This document shows positions 42,501-49,700 of a DNA stretch of 55,912 nt, piece after piece. Position 1 is the first letter of the stretch, and each line of letters begins with the position of its first letter. A program made the translations under genes and the position numbers. Source of the stretch: Bacteroidales bacterium (GTDB taxonomy: Bacteria; Bacteroidota; Bacteroidia; Bacteroidales; Muribaculaceae); contig JAAVFP010000022.1 of assembly GCA_014800735.1 (NCBI GenBank), forward strand, positions 1 through 55,912, written 5' to 3'. The notes under the pieces are model-generated. The model was not told the DNA's origin. It worked only from the letters and a program-made list of their open reading frames with translations, and did no database searches.

Positions 42501-43467
42501 CCAGTACCGCGCGGCGCGTGCGGCTGCGTCAACGGAACTGGGTTCGGGCATAGGCCTACTCATCACAAAGCGTCTTGTGAAGTTGCACCGCGGCGACATC
42601 TCCTTTGAGAGCGAGGAGGGCAAGGGCACCAAGTTCGTGGTGCGTCTGCCACGCCTTGAGGCTCCTGACGGCTCGTACGTTGCACCTGTGCACGAAACAG
42701 CTGTCGAGGCAGCCGAAAATCCTGGCAAACCTCTCATCTATCTTGCCGAGGACGACCCCGATATCCGTCGCTACATGTGCTCGTCGCTCGGCGATGATTT
42801 CGAGGTAGTGGCTGCGGACAACGGCGAGGCCATCCTGGAAATGGTGACCAAAAACAATCCCGACCTTATCCTGAGCGACGTGATGATGCCGGGCCTTGGC
42901 GGTATCGACCTGTGCCGGCAGCTGAAATCAAATGTCGAAACCAGTCATATCCCCGTGATTCTGCTCACCGGCCTGACGGGGCGCAACGACATTATCGCCG
43001 GTCTGGAGGCCGGAGCCAACGATTACATCGCCAAGCCCTTCGACATGTCGGTGCTCCGCGTGCGCATAAAGAACATCCTTGACAACCGCAACCGCCTGCG
43101 CCAGCAACTGACCACCGATTCCGAGGCTCCGGCCGAGGATGAATTTGCCAGCGAGCTCGACCGCGCGTTCATTGATAGAGTACGTGCCATAATCGACGAG
43201 CACATGGCCGACTCGGACTACTCGATTGCCGACGTATGCCGCGAACTGGGCATGAGCCGCACGTCGGTCTACAACAAAATTAAATCGCTGACGGGCCTGT
43301 CCATCAACGATTATATCCGAGTTTACCGCCTTAACAAGGCCAAGGAGCTGTTGCTGAAGCATCAGTACAACGTGGCGGAAGTGGCCTATATGGTCGGCTT
43401 TGCGGATGCAAAATACTTCTCCACCTGCTTCAAGAAGCAATTCGACATCTCCCCCAGCAAGGTGTGA
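39595..43467 (+). CDS. Hybrid two-component system regulator (HTCS)
   Basis: A 1290-residue one-protein sensor-regulator. Signal peptide/first membrane segment (about 1-26); two seven-blade periplasmic propellers made of Reg_prop repeats (about 30-690, many GxxWxGT-like turns); a Y_Y_Y domain (about 700-762); a membrane helix (about 768-790); HisKA with the phospho-accepting His809 in VAHDIRTP; HATPase (N box near 918); a receiver domain with Asp1095 in LSDVMMPG; and an AraC-type DNA-binding domain (about 1185-1290). Bacteroidetes HTCS sense oligosaccharides directly and switch on nearby glycan-use genes. Here the nearest candidates are the ROK kinase operon (starting 1.4 kb away on the other strand) and the GH9 unit. 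ATG 39595 is preferred to a TTG three bases upstream. Confidence 0.95.
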   Translation: MNHHKLCAFALVLLSLALTIPQNITAADDVFENFSVRQGLSNRQVYEVCQDSAGFIWIYTNSGIDRFDGSQFRHYRLPLEESSRDFIQSGTSVVRDQSGNVWIALKTGQIFAYDRRSDSFVQRLDIRGTTGGVILYDIAVVDNGRGHVVATSEGLWFFDDKGGRCIAAADEPVFALEATPRGYYIGTGDGVALYNPTDSTLNYLWQKAGTHVTDIRAEDGRVVFGTFADGAYIYDYADGGVRMLGPEQPRLPINDIEIDSSGEILIGIDGVGVVRFDAAGLNVLGRYSMDEEMHGSLSSNTITDIEIDNAGGLWIATSTAGVNYKSGKEPATKVTKHVPYLSQSLASDNVNAIFQDSRGNTWYATDDGVSVQTPGGVWRHFLKGKDYSTNVFLAIEEDADGKIWVGGYGTGTFVIDPATWAVRALPTRHGDTGIGTGHVFDITAVGDEVWLGGIEGPITRYNIRTGNYTYFPHFCVGGIAEGEKGEVYIAGCAGLGVIRPGDTDVTWISDSSDFSFVYPVSSVVYDRKRGEVWMPTDGQGLVRYDVEKGKFSTFMPRTELESASINALVIDQDGSMWFCTETTMYHSDDMRSTYRNINPALGIEAGTGTFNARAGAVTSAGLSFGTAEGAITFRPDLELEDVEHSKIVLNDLSVQYELQRPGSDNSLLPDNLNDVEGLVFPHDKNAFELSFSTVNFTSPRRMRYEYMLEGYDKDWISADNGAHTVSYSDLPPGRYVFRVLVQDAFSHKTIDERSLPIVIKSPWWSRWWSILLFIVLGVALVIGLARIIIHRRREKQVNEKIQAFINVAHDIRTPVTLIKAPLTEIQQHDDLPEKVKRNSEVAMTNLNRLLDMIGQLVDINRESNHSDDLSLEPCNIRRFVNEKVETFRCVGMHKGLLLKVKAPHDFPEMEVDVKKLDHILDNLISNAIKYTDAGEITVSLALEKKFWTLSVSDTGMGIPKKDQKRIFRSQYRAARAAASTELGSGIGLLITKRLVKLHRGDISFESEEGKGTKFVVRLPRLEAPDGSYVAPVHETAVEAAENPGKPLIYLAEDDPDIRRYMCSSLGDDFEVVAADNGEAILEMVTKNNPDLILSDVMMPGLGGIDLCRQLKSNVETSHIPVILLTGLTGRNDIIAGLEAGANDYIAKPFDMSVLRVRIKNILDNRNRLRQQLTTDSEAPAEDEFASELDRAFIDRVRAIIDEHMADSDYSIADVCRELGMSRTSVYNKIKSLTGLSINDYIRVYRLNKAKELLLKHQYNVAEVAYMVGFADAKYFSTCFKKQFDISPSKV

Positions 43468-43499
43468 GAAGTTCAAGCGATGACCACAAGATTGAAAAA

Positions 43500-43543
43500 C
43501 AAACACTCAAAGTCGCATAAAACCTTGAGTGTTTGATTTTTTT
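43500..43543. terminator. Bidirectional terminator between HTCS and YhcG-type gene
   Basis: CAAACACTCAA (43500-43510) pairs perfectly with TTGAGTGTTTG (43525-43535). ATTTTTTT follows on the plus strand and TTTTTCAAT on the minus strand, so it serves both convergent genes. Confidence 0.85.
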
Positions 43544-43562
43544 GATAATAGCGATGGAAGTG

Positions 43563-44696
43563 CTATAGTAGTTTTTTTAGTTCCTCGACATCCGGCAATG
43601 CATCTCGAAGTTTCTTGGGCATTTCTTGACTGAGACGGTAGGTTGCCACTCCCATCGGTTTAGCATAGTCTTGGATTACGTACTCTACGAAATCCTTATC
43701 GGCAGTTTTGCAGAGTACTATTCCGATTGATGGGTTTTCATGAGGCTTTTTTATCTGGTCATCAAGAATGCGGAGGTATGTCATTAGTTGAGCTAAGTAG
43801 CCCGGTTTAAAGTCGCCAGTTTTCAATTCTATAACAACCAGACAGTTCAGCTCTCTATTAAAAAATAATAAATCAGGGAAAAACTCATGGGAAAAAGCCT
43901 CCAGGTGATATTGGTTGCCAACGAACGCAAAATCCCTGCCAAAAGTCATTATAAACTTTTTAATATTGTGTATAATTGACTTTTCCACCACGCGTTCATC
44001 GATATCTTCCCAATCTCGTATTCCGATTTCCTCAGTATTGATAAAATCAAGCAGATATTCATCCTTGAACATATTGAGTGCTTTGATAACATCCCGTTTA
44101 TTCTGAATTGTCACGTCGAAATTTGATGGCATGGTTCCATATTTATCGGCTGCATTATCCTTGATTTGCTGTTGCAGCATGCGTGTGTTCCATTTGTTGT
44201 CCAATGCAAGCTTAATATACTTCCATCGTTTAGCTAAATCCTTTTCGCCAGAGAGAATCAGAATATGGTGCGTGAAGCTTAGATTTAGGAACATTTCTAA
44301 ATCGCCAATCGCGATTGGCGATTTACCCCATAGTAGTAACCCGGTTTCAATTTCGCCAGTCGTGATTGGCGATTTATATTCATCTGATACATTGGATGTA
44401 AAGACGGTCGTCCACTCCTCATAGAACATTCTCATATTTTTTAGGTTGCTTGAGGAAAAGCCCTTTAGCCCCGGAAGTTCCTTTTGCAGTCGTTCAGAGA
44501 TTATCTTAACAGCACCTGTTCCCCAGAATCCGTCTCGAGAATTTTGGGAAATATATTGACCAATCCCGTAATAGAGTGACAGCATCTCACGATTTACCAA
44601 CTTCGCAGCGTTGTATTGACTGCGGAGTATTGCAGCTTTGATATTCTGAACTGCAACTGAATAATCCGTCTGATTGATAGCTATTTCATGCGACAT
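43563..44696 (-). CDS. YhcG/DUF1016 family PD-(D/E)XK nuclease
   Basis: A 377-residue protein with the DUF1016 N-terminal helical domain (about 10-190: LYYGIGQYIS, GLKGFSSSNLKNMRMFY, HHILIL, WNTRMLQQQI) and a C-terminal PD-(D/E)XK-type nuclease domain (about 210-370), with Asp near 274 (FFPDLLFF) and ELK near 289-291. Relatives are found with restriction or defence genes, but many are stand-alone; the target is unknown. ATG 44696 is used; a GTG three codons upstream overlaps the -7 box. The gene is clearly AT-richer than its neighbours, suggesting recent transfer. The linker near residues 115-135 contains an in-frame duplicated palindrome (KSPITTGEIE and KSPIAIGDLE). Confidence 0.88.
   Translation of the reverse strand: MSHEIAINQTDYSVAVQNIKAAILRSQYNAAKLVNREMLSLYYGIGQYISQNSRDGFWGTGAVKIISERLQKELPGLKGFSSSNLKNMRMFYEEWTTVFTSNVSDEYKSPITTGEIETGLLLWGKSPIAIGDLEMFLNLSFTHHILILSGEKDLAKRWKYIKLALDNKWNTRMLQQQIKDNAADKYGTMPSNFDVTIQNKRDVIKALNMFKDEYLLDFINTEEIGIRDWEDIDERVVEKSIIHNIKKFIMTFGRDFAFVGNQYHLEAFSHEFFPDLLFFNRELNCLVVIELKTGDFKPGYLAQLMTYLRILDDQIKKPHENPSIGIVLCKTADKDFVEYVIQDYAKPMGVATYRLSQEMPKKLRDALPDVEELKKLL
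44299..44375. repeat. Two palindromic repeat units inside the YhcG-type gene
   Basis: 44299-44324 is a perfect 26-base palindrome with the core CGCCAATCGCGATTGGCG. A second, slightly decayed copy lies at 44353-44375, 51 bases away. Both are read in the same frame, giving KSPI(A/T) and Gly-acidic residues, so insertion or duplication has kept the frame open. Confidence 0.75.
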
Positions 44697-44704
44697 AACG
44701 GGCA

Positions 44705-44712
44705 CAAAGATA
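44705..44712 (-). promoter_or_regulatory. -7 box of the YhcG-type gene
   Basis: TATCTTTG on the minus strand ends eight bases before the ATG at 44696. The start would fall within a few bases of the ATG, so the mRNA may be nearly leaderless. The -33 element is imperfect (TTTC at 44733-44736, 20-base spacing). Confidence 0.45.
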
Positions 44713-44789
44713 CTTAATATTTATTTAGTATCGAAATAATCGGCGAAAAGATATGATGAGTTTTCGCACGAGGGCGGTTGCGGTGTGAG

Positions 44790-45158
44790 TCACCATTTGT
44801 AAGTGAAACCAATCCGCTCAACCTCGCATGGGATGGGCGGGTTGTTTTTGTACAGGCTTATGGTACCACCGGTAATTTCCGGATAGCGTGCGGTGATGTG
44901 TCGGTGGATGCGGAATACCACATGCTCCAGCAGCTTTGAAGGTATGGCCATTTCATCCTTGGCAATCTGCACCAGGTCGGCATAGTTGATTGTTGCATCC
45001 AGCTCGTCGTTCTCCATTGCCTTGGAGGCGTCGAAGCGCAGACGCATACTCACGGTGAAGTCGTTGCCCACTTTGCGCTCCTGCGGCAGTACGCCATGGT
45101 GGGCGTAGATACTGAGATTATCGATGCGGATTATTCCGGCGGGAGTTTTTGAGTTCAT
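44790..45158 (-). CDS. folB: Dihydroneopterin aldolase
   Basis: A 122-residue cytosolic enzyme that cleaves 7,8-dihydroneopterin to 6-hydroxymethyl-dihydropterin in folate synthesis; the length is typical. Visible are IYAHHGVLPQERKVGNDF (conserved Glu of the pterin pocket region), the INYADLVQIAK segment and the SKLLEHVVFRI helix with the pterin-anchoring Glu. ATG 45158 gives the normal N-terminus; a longer reading frame upstream crosses a hairpin. It lies 68 bases downstream of rnr on the same strand. Confidence 0.93.
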   Translation of the reverse strand: MNSKTPAGIIRIDNLSIYAHHGVLPQERKVGNDFTVSMRLRFDASKAMENDELDATINYADLVQIAKDEMAIPSKLLEHVVFRIHRHITARYPEITGGTISLYKNNPPIPCEVERIGFTYKW

Positions 45159-45175
45159 ACACATATAATATATAA

Positions 45176-45210
45176 GGACGTGCGTCCGGCCTGGGGCCAG
45201 ATGCACGTCC
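45176..45210 (-). terminator. Hairpin between rnr and folB
   Basis: GGACGTGC (45176-45183) pairs with GCACGTCC (45203-45210), with an inner GGCC/GGCC stem. The following minus-strand sequence TTATATATT is only weakly T-rich, so read-through into folB is possible. Confidence 0.5.
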
Positions 45211-45226
45211 GGTTGCTTTTCGGTGC

Positions 45227-47455
45227 TTATTTGCGGCGGCGTTTCTTTTTGCCTACGCTTTCATGCTCGGGGCGCTTGCCGGGTTTCTTGCCTCCGAGTG
45301 CATCCAGGCCACGCGGCGGATTTTTCTCGTCGACAATCACGAAGTCGAGCTGCTTTTTCTGTAGGTCGGCGCGTGCAACCTGAATCGTGACTTTATCGCC
45401 CAGGCGGTAGCGGTTGTGGTTGCGTCGGCCAATCAGGCAGTAGTTCTTGGCGTCGAAGTCGTAGAAGTCATCGGCCAGGTCGCGCATGGGGATAAGGCCC
45501 TCGCACTTGTTCTCGTCAAGTTCAACATAGAGTCCCCACTCGGTCACGCCCGAGATTACGCCGGTGAACACTTCGCCCAGGTGGTCGCCCATGTATTCGA
45601 CCTGTTTGTATTTGATTGAGGCGCGCTCGGCATTGGCCGCCAGTTGTTCCATGTCGGAGGAGTGCTTGCTCTGTTCCTCAAGTTTCTCGGCGTTCACACT
45701 GCGGCCACCTTTCAGGTAGCGGTCAAGCAGGCGGTGCACCATCATGTCGGGGTAGCGGCGGATGGGCGAAGTGAAGTGGGTGTAATAGTCGAAGCCCAGG
45801 CCGTAGTGTCCGATATTCTCGGTGGTGTATATTGCCTTTGCCATGGAGCGGATGGCCAGAGTGGCAAGCAGGTTCTCCTCGCCTTTGCCCTTGATGTCCT
45901 GAAGCATCTTGTTGAGGGAGCGGTTTATTTCCTTGGGAGTGCCGGTGGTGCGCAGCTTGTGGCCGAACACACGTGCCAGCTCGGCCAGGTTGGTCAGACG
46001 CTCGGCATCGGGCACATCGTGCACGCGGTAGACGAACGATTTTGCTTTTTTCTTTTTCGGAACTATGCCTATGGCGGCTGCCACGGTCTTGTTGGCCAGC
46101 AGCATGAATTCCTCGATGAGCTTGTTGGCGTCCTTGCTCACCTTGAAATACACGCTCACGGGGTGACCGGTTTCGTCGATGTCGAAGCGCACTTCCTCGC
46201 GGTCGAAATCCACCGAGCCGTTCTCGTAGCGGTTCTTACGCAGAATTTTTGCCAGACGGTCGAGCAGCAGAATTTCCTCGGCGTAGTCGCCCTTGCCGGT
46301 TTCAATCACCTCCTGAGCTTCCTCGTAGGTGAAGCGGCGCACCGAGCGGGTGACGGTGCGCACAATGCGGTGGTTCACAACCTTGCCGTCGGGGGTCATT
46401 TCGAAGAGAACCGAGAATGTGAGCTTGTCCTCGTTGGGACGCAGCGAGCAGATGCCGTTGGACAGATGCTCGGGAAGCATCGGGATGGTGCGGTCCACCA
46501 GATAGACGCTGGTGGCGCGGTCGCGGGCCTCGCGGTCGATGATGGTGTCGGGCTGCACGTAGTGGGTCACGTCGGCAATGTGCACGCCCACCTCGTAGTT
46601 GCCGTTCGGCAGCGTACGCACCGAAAGGGCGTCGTCAAAGTCCTTTGCGTCCTTGGGGTCAATGGTGAATGTGGTCACACCGCGCAGGTCCTCGCGCTCG
46701 GCCACAACCTCGGGGGTGATACCGGCATCAATGCTGTCGGCGGCTTTTTCAACGGCTTCCGGGTAGCGGTAGGGCAGGCCGTACTCGGCCAGAATGGCGT
46801 GCATCTCGGATGTATTGTCGCCAGCCTTGCCAAGTACGTCAACCACCTCGCCGGTGGGGTTTTTGGAGTCATCGTCCCAGCTGGTGATTCGCACTATGGC
46901 TTTGTCGCCGTTGCGGCCACCTTTCAGCTTAGTGCGGGGGATAAATATGTCGGTAGCCAGATATTTTGAGTCGGTCTGGAGCCAGCTGGCATATTTTTCA
47001 ACTTTAAGTGTGCCGATAAAGGTCTGGTCCTTCTTTTCGATAATGTCGGTCACCACGGCTTCGGGTTCGCGGCCTTTGACGTGGGCCGCAATGGTCACCT
47101 CCACGCGGTCGCCGTTGAGGGCGTGCATCGAGTTGCGCTCCGCCACGAAAATTTCCTCGCCGTCGGCATCGGTAATCACACTGTTCTTGCCGTTGGAGCG
47201 GCGCGAGAAAACGCCTGTGGCCTTCACCGTGCGGGATGGTGCCTTGTACTTGCCCGGAGCCACCTCGATGATGTGGCCGTCGAAAGCAAGCTCGGCAAGG
47301 AGCAATGCCACTGCGCGCTGGCCGGCGGGATCATTCTCGCCGATGGCGTGCGACACCTGCTTGTAGTTGAAAGTAGCTGTGTTCTGCTTGGATATATAAT
47401 TGTCTACGTCTTGACGAAGCGTGTCCTGCTTCTTTGACTTTTTTGCCTTTACCAT
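45227..47455 (-). CDS. rnr: Ribonuclease R
   Basis: A 742-residue 3'-5' exoribonuclease that degrades structured RNA. The N-terminal winged-helix and cold-shock domains (about 1-235) precede the RNB catalytic domain (about 245-575), with DPKDAKDFDDAL holding the metal-binding Asp residues, and FTSPIRRYPDMMVHR. An S1 domain (about 630-710) and a strongly basic Lys/Arg tail typical of RNase R follow. Basic residues also begin the protein. No clear promoter was found between it and gyrB, which lies upstream on the same strand but behind a long hairpin. Confidence 0.96.
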   Translation of the reverse strand: MVKAKKSKKQDTLRQDVDNYISKQNTATFNYKQVSHAIGENDPAGQRAVALLLAELAFDGHIIEVAPGKYKAPSRTVKATGVFSRRSNGKNSVITDADGEEIFVAERNSMHALNGDRVEVTIAAHVKGREPEAVVTDIIEKKDQTFIGTLKVEKYASWLQTDSKYLATDIFIPRTKLKGGRNGDKAIVRITSWDDDSKNPTGEVVDVLGKAGDNTSEMHAILAEYGLPYRYPEAVEKAADSIDAGITPEVVAEREDLRGVTTFTIDPKDAKDFDDALSVRTLPNGNYEVGVHIADVTHYVQPDTIIDREARDRATSVYLVDRTIPMLPEHLSNGICSLRPNEDKLTFSVLFEMTPDGKVVNHRIVRTVTRSVRRFTYEEAQEVIETGKGDYAEEILLLDRLAKILRKNRYENGSVDFDREEVRFDIDETGHPVSVYFKVSKDANKLIEEFMLLANKTVAAAIGIVPKKKKAKSFVYRVHDVPDAERLTNLAELARVFGHKLRTTGTPKEINRSLNKMLQDIKGKGEENLLATLAIRSMAKAIYTTENIGHYGLGFDYYTHFTSPIRRYPDMMVHRLLDRYLKGGRSVNAEKLEEQSKHSSDMEQLAANAERASIKYKQVEYMGDHLGEVFTGVISGVTEWGLYVELDENKCEGLIPMRDLADDFYDFDAKNYCLIGRRNHNRYRLGDKVTIQVARADLQKKQLDFVIVDEKNPPRGLDALGGKKPGKRPEHESVGKKKRRRK

Positions 47456-47520
47456 CTGTTTTATGTTGTTGATGTGTGATGAAAATATTTTTAGGTACGC
47501 TGGCAGGCTTTGATATGAGA

Positions 47521-47576
47521 ATCGACGCCGCGGGCGCTATACAATATTTATTATATAACGCGCCAACGGCGTCGAT
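47521..47576 (-). terminator. Long hairpin after gyrB
   Basis: ATCGACGCCG (47521-47530) pairs with CGGCGTCGAT (47567-47576). Inner GGCGC/GCGCC and TATA-rich pairs extend it. No strong T-tract follows immediately on the minus strand; a T-rich stretch lies about 20 bases on. Confidence 0.55.
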
Positions 47577-47598
47577 GGTTCGTTGCGAGCCCGGGAAA

Positions 47599-49530
47599 TC
47601 AGGCGTCGATATTGGCGTAGGTGGCGTTGGCCTCGATGAAGTCGCGGCGGGGAGCCACGTCATCGCCCATGAGCATGGAGAAAACGCGGTCGGCCTCGGC
47701 GGCGTCGCTGATTTCCACCTGCTTGAGGATGCGGTGCTCAGGCGACATGGTGGTGAAGCGAAGCTCGTCCTCGCTCATCTCGCCCAGACCTTTGAATCGC
47801 TGCACCTCGGTGCGGTCGCCGTGCTTGGCGATGAACTGTTGCACTTGGAGGTCGGTCCAGCAATAGTCCACGTTCTTGCCCATCTTGCACTTGTACAGGG
47901 GCGGCGAGGCCAGGTAGAGGTGGCCTTGCTCAATGAGCGAGCGCATGCGGCGGAAGAAGAAGGTCATCAGCAGGGTGGCGATGTGGGCGCCATCGACGTC
48001 GGCATCGGTCATGATGATAATCTTGTGGTAGGCCAGCTTGCTCATGTTGAGGGCCTTGGGGTCCTCCTCGGTGCCGATGCTCACACGGAGAGCGCGGAAA
48101 ATATTGGTGATTTCCTGGCTTTCGAAAATGCGGTGGTCAAGAGCCTTCTCCACGTTGAGGATTTTGCCTCGCAGGGGAAGGATGGCCTGGAACTGGCGGT
48201 CGCGGGCCTGCTTGGCCGTACCGCCTGCCGAATCACCCTCGACAAGGAATAGCTCGCAATCCTCGGCCGTGCGGCTTGAGCAGTCCGTGAGCTTGCCGGG
48301 GAGGCCGCCGCCGAACAGCGGGGTTTTGCGCAGCACTTTCTGGCGGGCATCAAGAGCCGCCTTGCGTGCCTGAGCAACAAGGATAACCTTTTCAACAACC
48401 GTCTTGGCCTCCTTGGGGTGTTCCTCAAGGTAGGTGCGGAGGGCTTCGGAAACGGCGGTCTGAACGGCGCCGATCACCTCGCTGTTGCCCAGCTTGGTTT
48501 TGGTCTGGCCCTCGAACTGAGGCTCGAGCACTTTCACCGAGATTACTGCGGTAAGGCCGTCACGGAAGTCGTCGCTGGCGATTTCAACCTTGGCGTTTTT
48601 GAGCAGGTTGTTGTCCTCGGCATATTTCTTGAGGGTGAGGGTAAGGCCACGGCGGAAGCCGGTGAGGTGTGTGCCGCCCTCAATAGTGTTGATGTTGTTG
48701 ACGAAGGAGTAGATGTTCTCGTTGGAGGTGGTGTTGTAGGTGAGAGCTACCTCCACAGGGATGCCCTGGCGCTCGGTGGTGAGGTGGATAACGTCGTTGA
48801 TGAGCGATTCCTTGTTGGAGTCAATGTACTCAACGAACTCGCGCAGACCGTTCTGGGAGTAGAACACTTCGGAGCGTGGCTTGCCTTCGGCGTCGAGCTC
48901 GCGCATGTCGGTCAGGCGCAGGCGGATGCCGGAATTCAGGAAGGCGAGGTCGCGCAGGCGGTTGGCCAGGATGGAATACTGGTAGACCGTGGTGGTAAAG
49001 ATGCTGCCGTCGGGCTTGAAAATCACCGTTGTACCGGTGCTGTCCGATTCGCCCACAATCATCAGTTCGGTGGTGGGCTTGCCGCAGCTGTACTCCTGCG
49101 CATAGACTTTGCCGTTGCGGCGCACCTCGGCGCGGAGGAAGGTGGAGAGAGCGTTGACGCACGACACACCAACGCCGTGCAAGCCGCCGGACACCTTGTA
49201 GGAACCCTTGTCGAACTTACCGCCGGCATGGAGCACGGTGAGCACGACCTCGAGCGCACTTTTGTGCTCCTTCTCGTGCATATCCACGGGGATACCGCGG
49301 CCGTTGTCCACCACCTTGATGGAGTTGTCCTCGAAGATTGTTACCTCGATGTCAGTTGCATAGCCGGCAAGAGCCTCGTCGATGGAGTTGTCAACTACTT
49401 CGTAGACAAGGTGATGCAGGCCTTTTTCGGATATGTCGCCAATATACATTGCCGGGCGCATTCGAACGGCCTCCAGGCCCTCGAGCACCGTAATATTACT
49501 GGCGCTGTATTCCTCTTTCTGTTCTGCCAT
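47599..49530 (-). CDS. gyrB: DNA gyrase subunit B
   Basis: A 643-residue ATPase subunit of DNA gyrase, which introduces negative supercoils with GyrA. GHKL ATPase domain (about 1-220): VRMRPAMYIGD, EVVDNSIDEALAG, DNGRGIPV and GGLHGVGVSCVNALS. Transducer domain about 221-390. Toprim domain: EGDSAGG, then DADVDGAHI. The C-terminus is QRFKGLGEM...RRDFIEANA, ending NIDA. The short C-terminal part and RRDFIEANA ending favour GyrB over ParE. The promoter at 49572-49603 gives a leader of about 35 bases. Confidence 0.96.
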   Translation of the reverse strand: MAEQKEEYSASNITVLEGLEAVRMRPAMYIGDISEKGLHHLVYEVVDNSIDEALAGYATDIEVTIFEDNSIKVVDNGRGIPVDMHEKEHKSALEVVLTVLHAGGKFDKGSYKVSGGLHGVGVSCVNALSTFLRAEVRRNGKVYAQEYSCGKPTTELMIVGESDSTGTTVIFKPDGSIFTTTVYQYSILANRLRDLAFLNSGIRLRLTDMRELDAEGKPRSEVFYSQNGLREFVEYIDSNKESLINDVIHLTTERQGIPVEVALTYNTTSNENIYSFVNNINTIEGGTHLTGFRRGLTLTLKKYAEDNNLLKNAKVEIASDDFRDGLTAVISVKVLEPQFEGQTKTKLGNSEVIGAVQTAVSEALRTYLEEHPKEAKTVVEKVILVAQARKAALDARQKVLRKTPLFGGGLPGKLTDCSSRTAEDCELFLVEGDSAGGTAKQARDRQFQAILPLRGKILNVEKALDHRIFESQEITNIFRALRVSIGTEEDPKALNMSKLAYHKIIIMTDADVDGAHIATLLMTFFFRRMRSLIEQGHLYLASPPLYKCKMGKNVDYCWTDLQVQQFIAKHGDRTEVQRFKGLGEMSEDELRFTTMSPEHRILKQVEISDAAEADRVFSMLMGDDVAPRRDFIEANATYANIDA

Positions 49531-49571
49531 ATCGTTTTGATAAGTATTTTTCTTTCGCGTATTTTAGCAAA

Positions 49572-49603
49572 CAAAGTTACGGATTTTTCGTGAAACAGGC
49601 AAA
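49572..49603 (-). promoter_or_regulatory. Consensus promoter of gyrB
   Basis: TTTG (49600-49603), 20 bases, TAACTTTG (49572-49579) on the minus strand: full consensus. Confidence 0.75.
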
Positions 49604-49641
49604 TAAATCCGCACCCGCGCCAACGCAAAAAATCACCATCT

Positions 49642-49660
49642 GCGGAGCTCGCCTCTCCGC
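49642..49660 (-). terminator. Weak hairpin after lptD
   Basis: GCGGAG/CTCCGC with a seven-base loop, followed nine bases later by TTTTTT on the minus strand. A possible terminator between lptD and gyrB. Confidence 0.4.
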
Positions 49661-49700
49661 TGCGCGAGCACCCGACAGAAATGCATGGGATAATGTCGGT

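Noticed and set aside
47599-49530. ParE (topoisomerase IV) instead of GyrB
   Set aside because: The RRDFIEANA-type C-terminus, length and motif spacing fit GyrB better.
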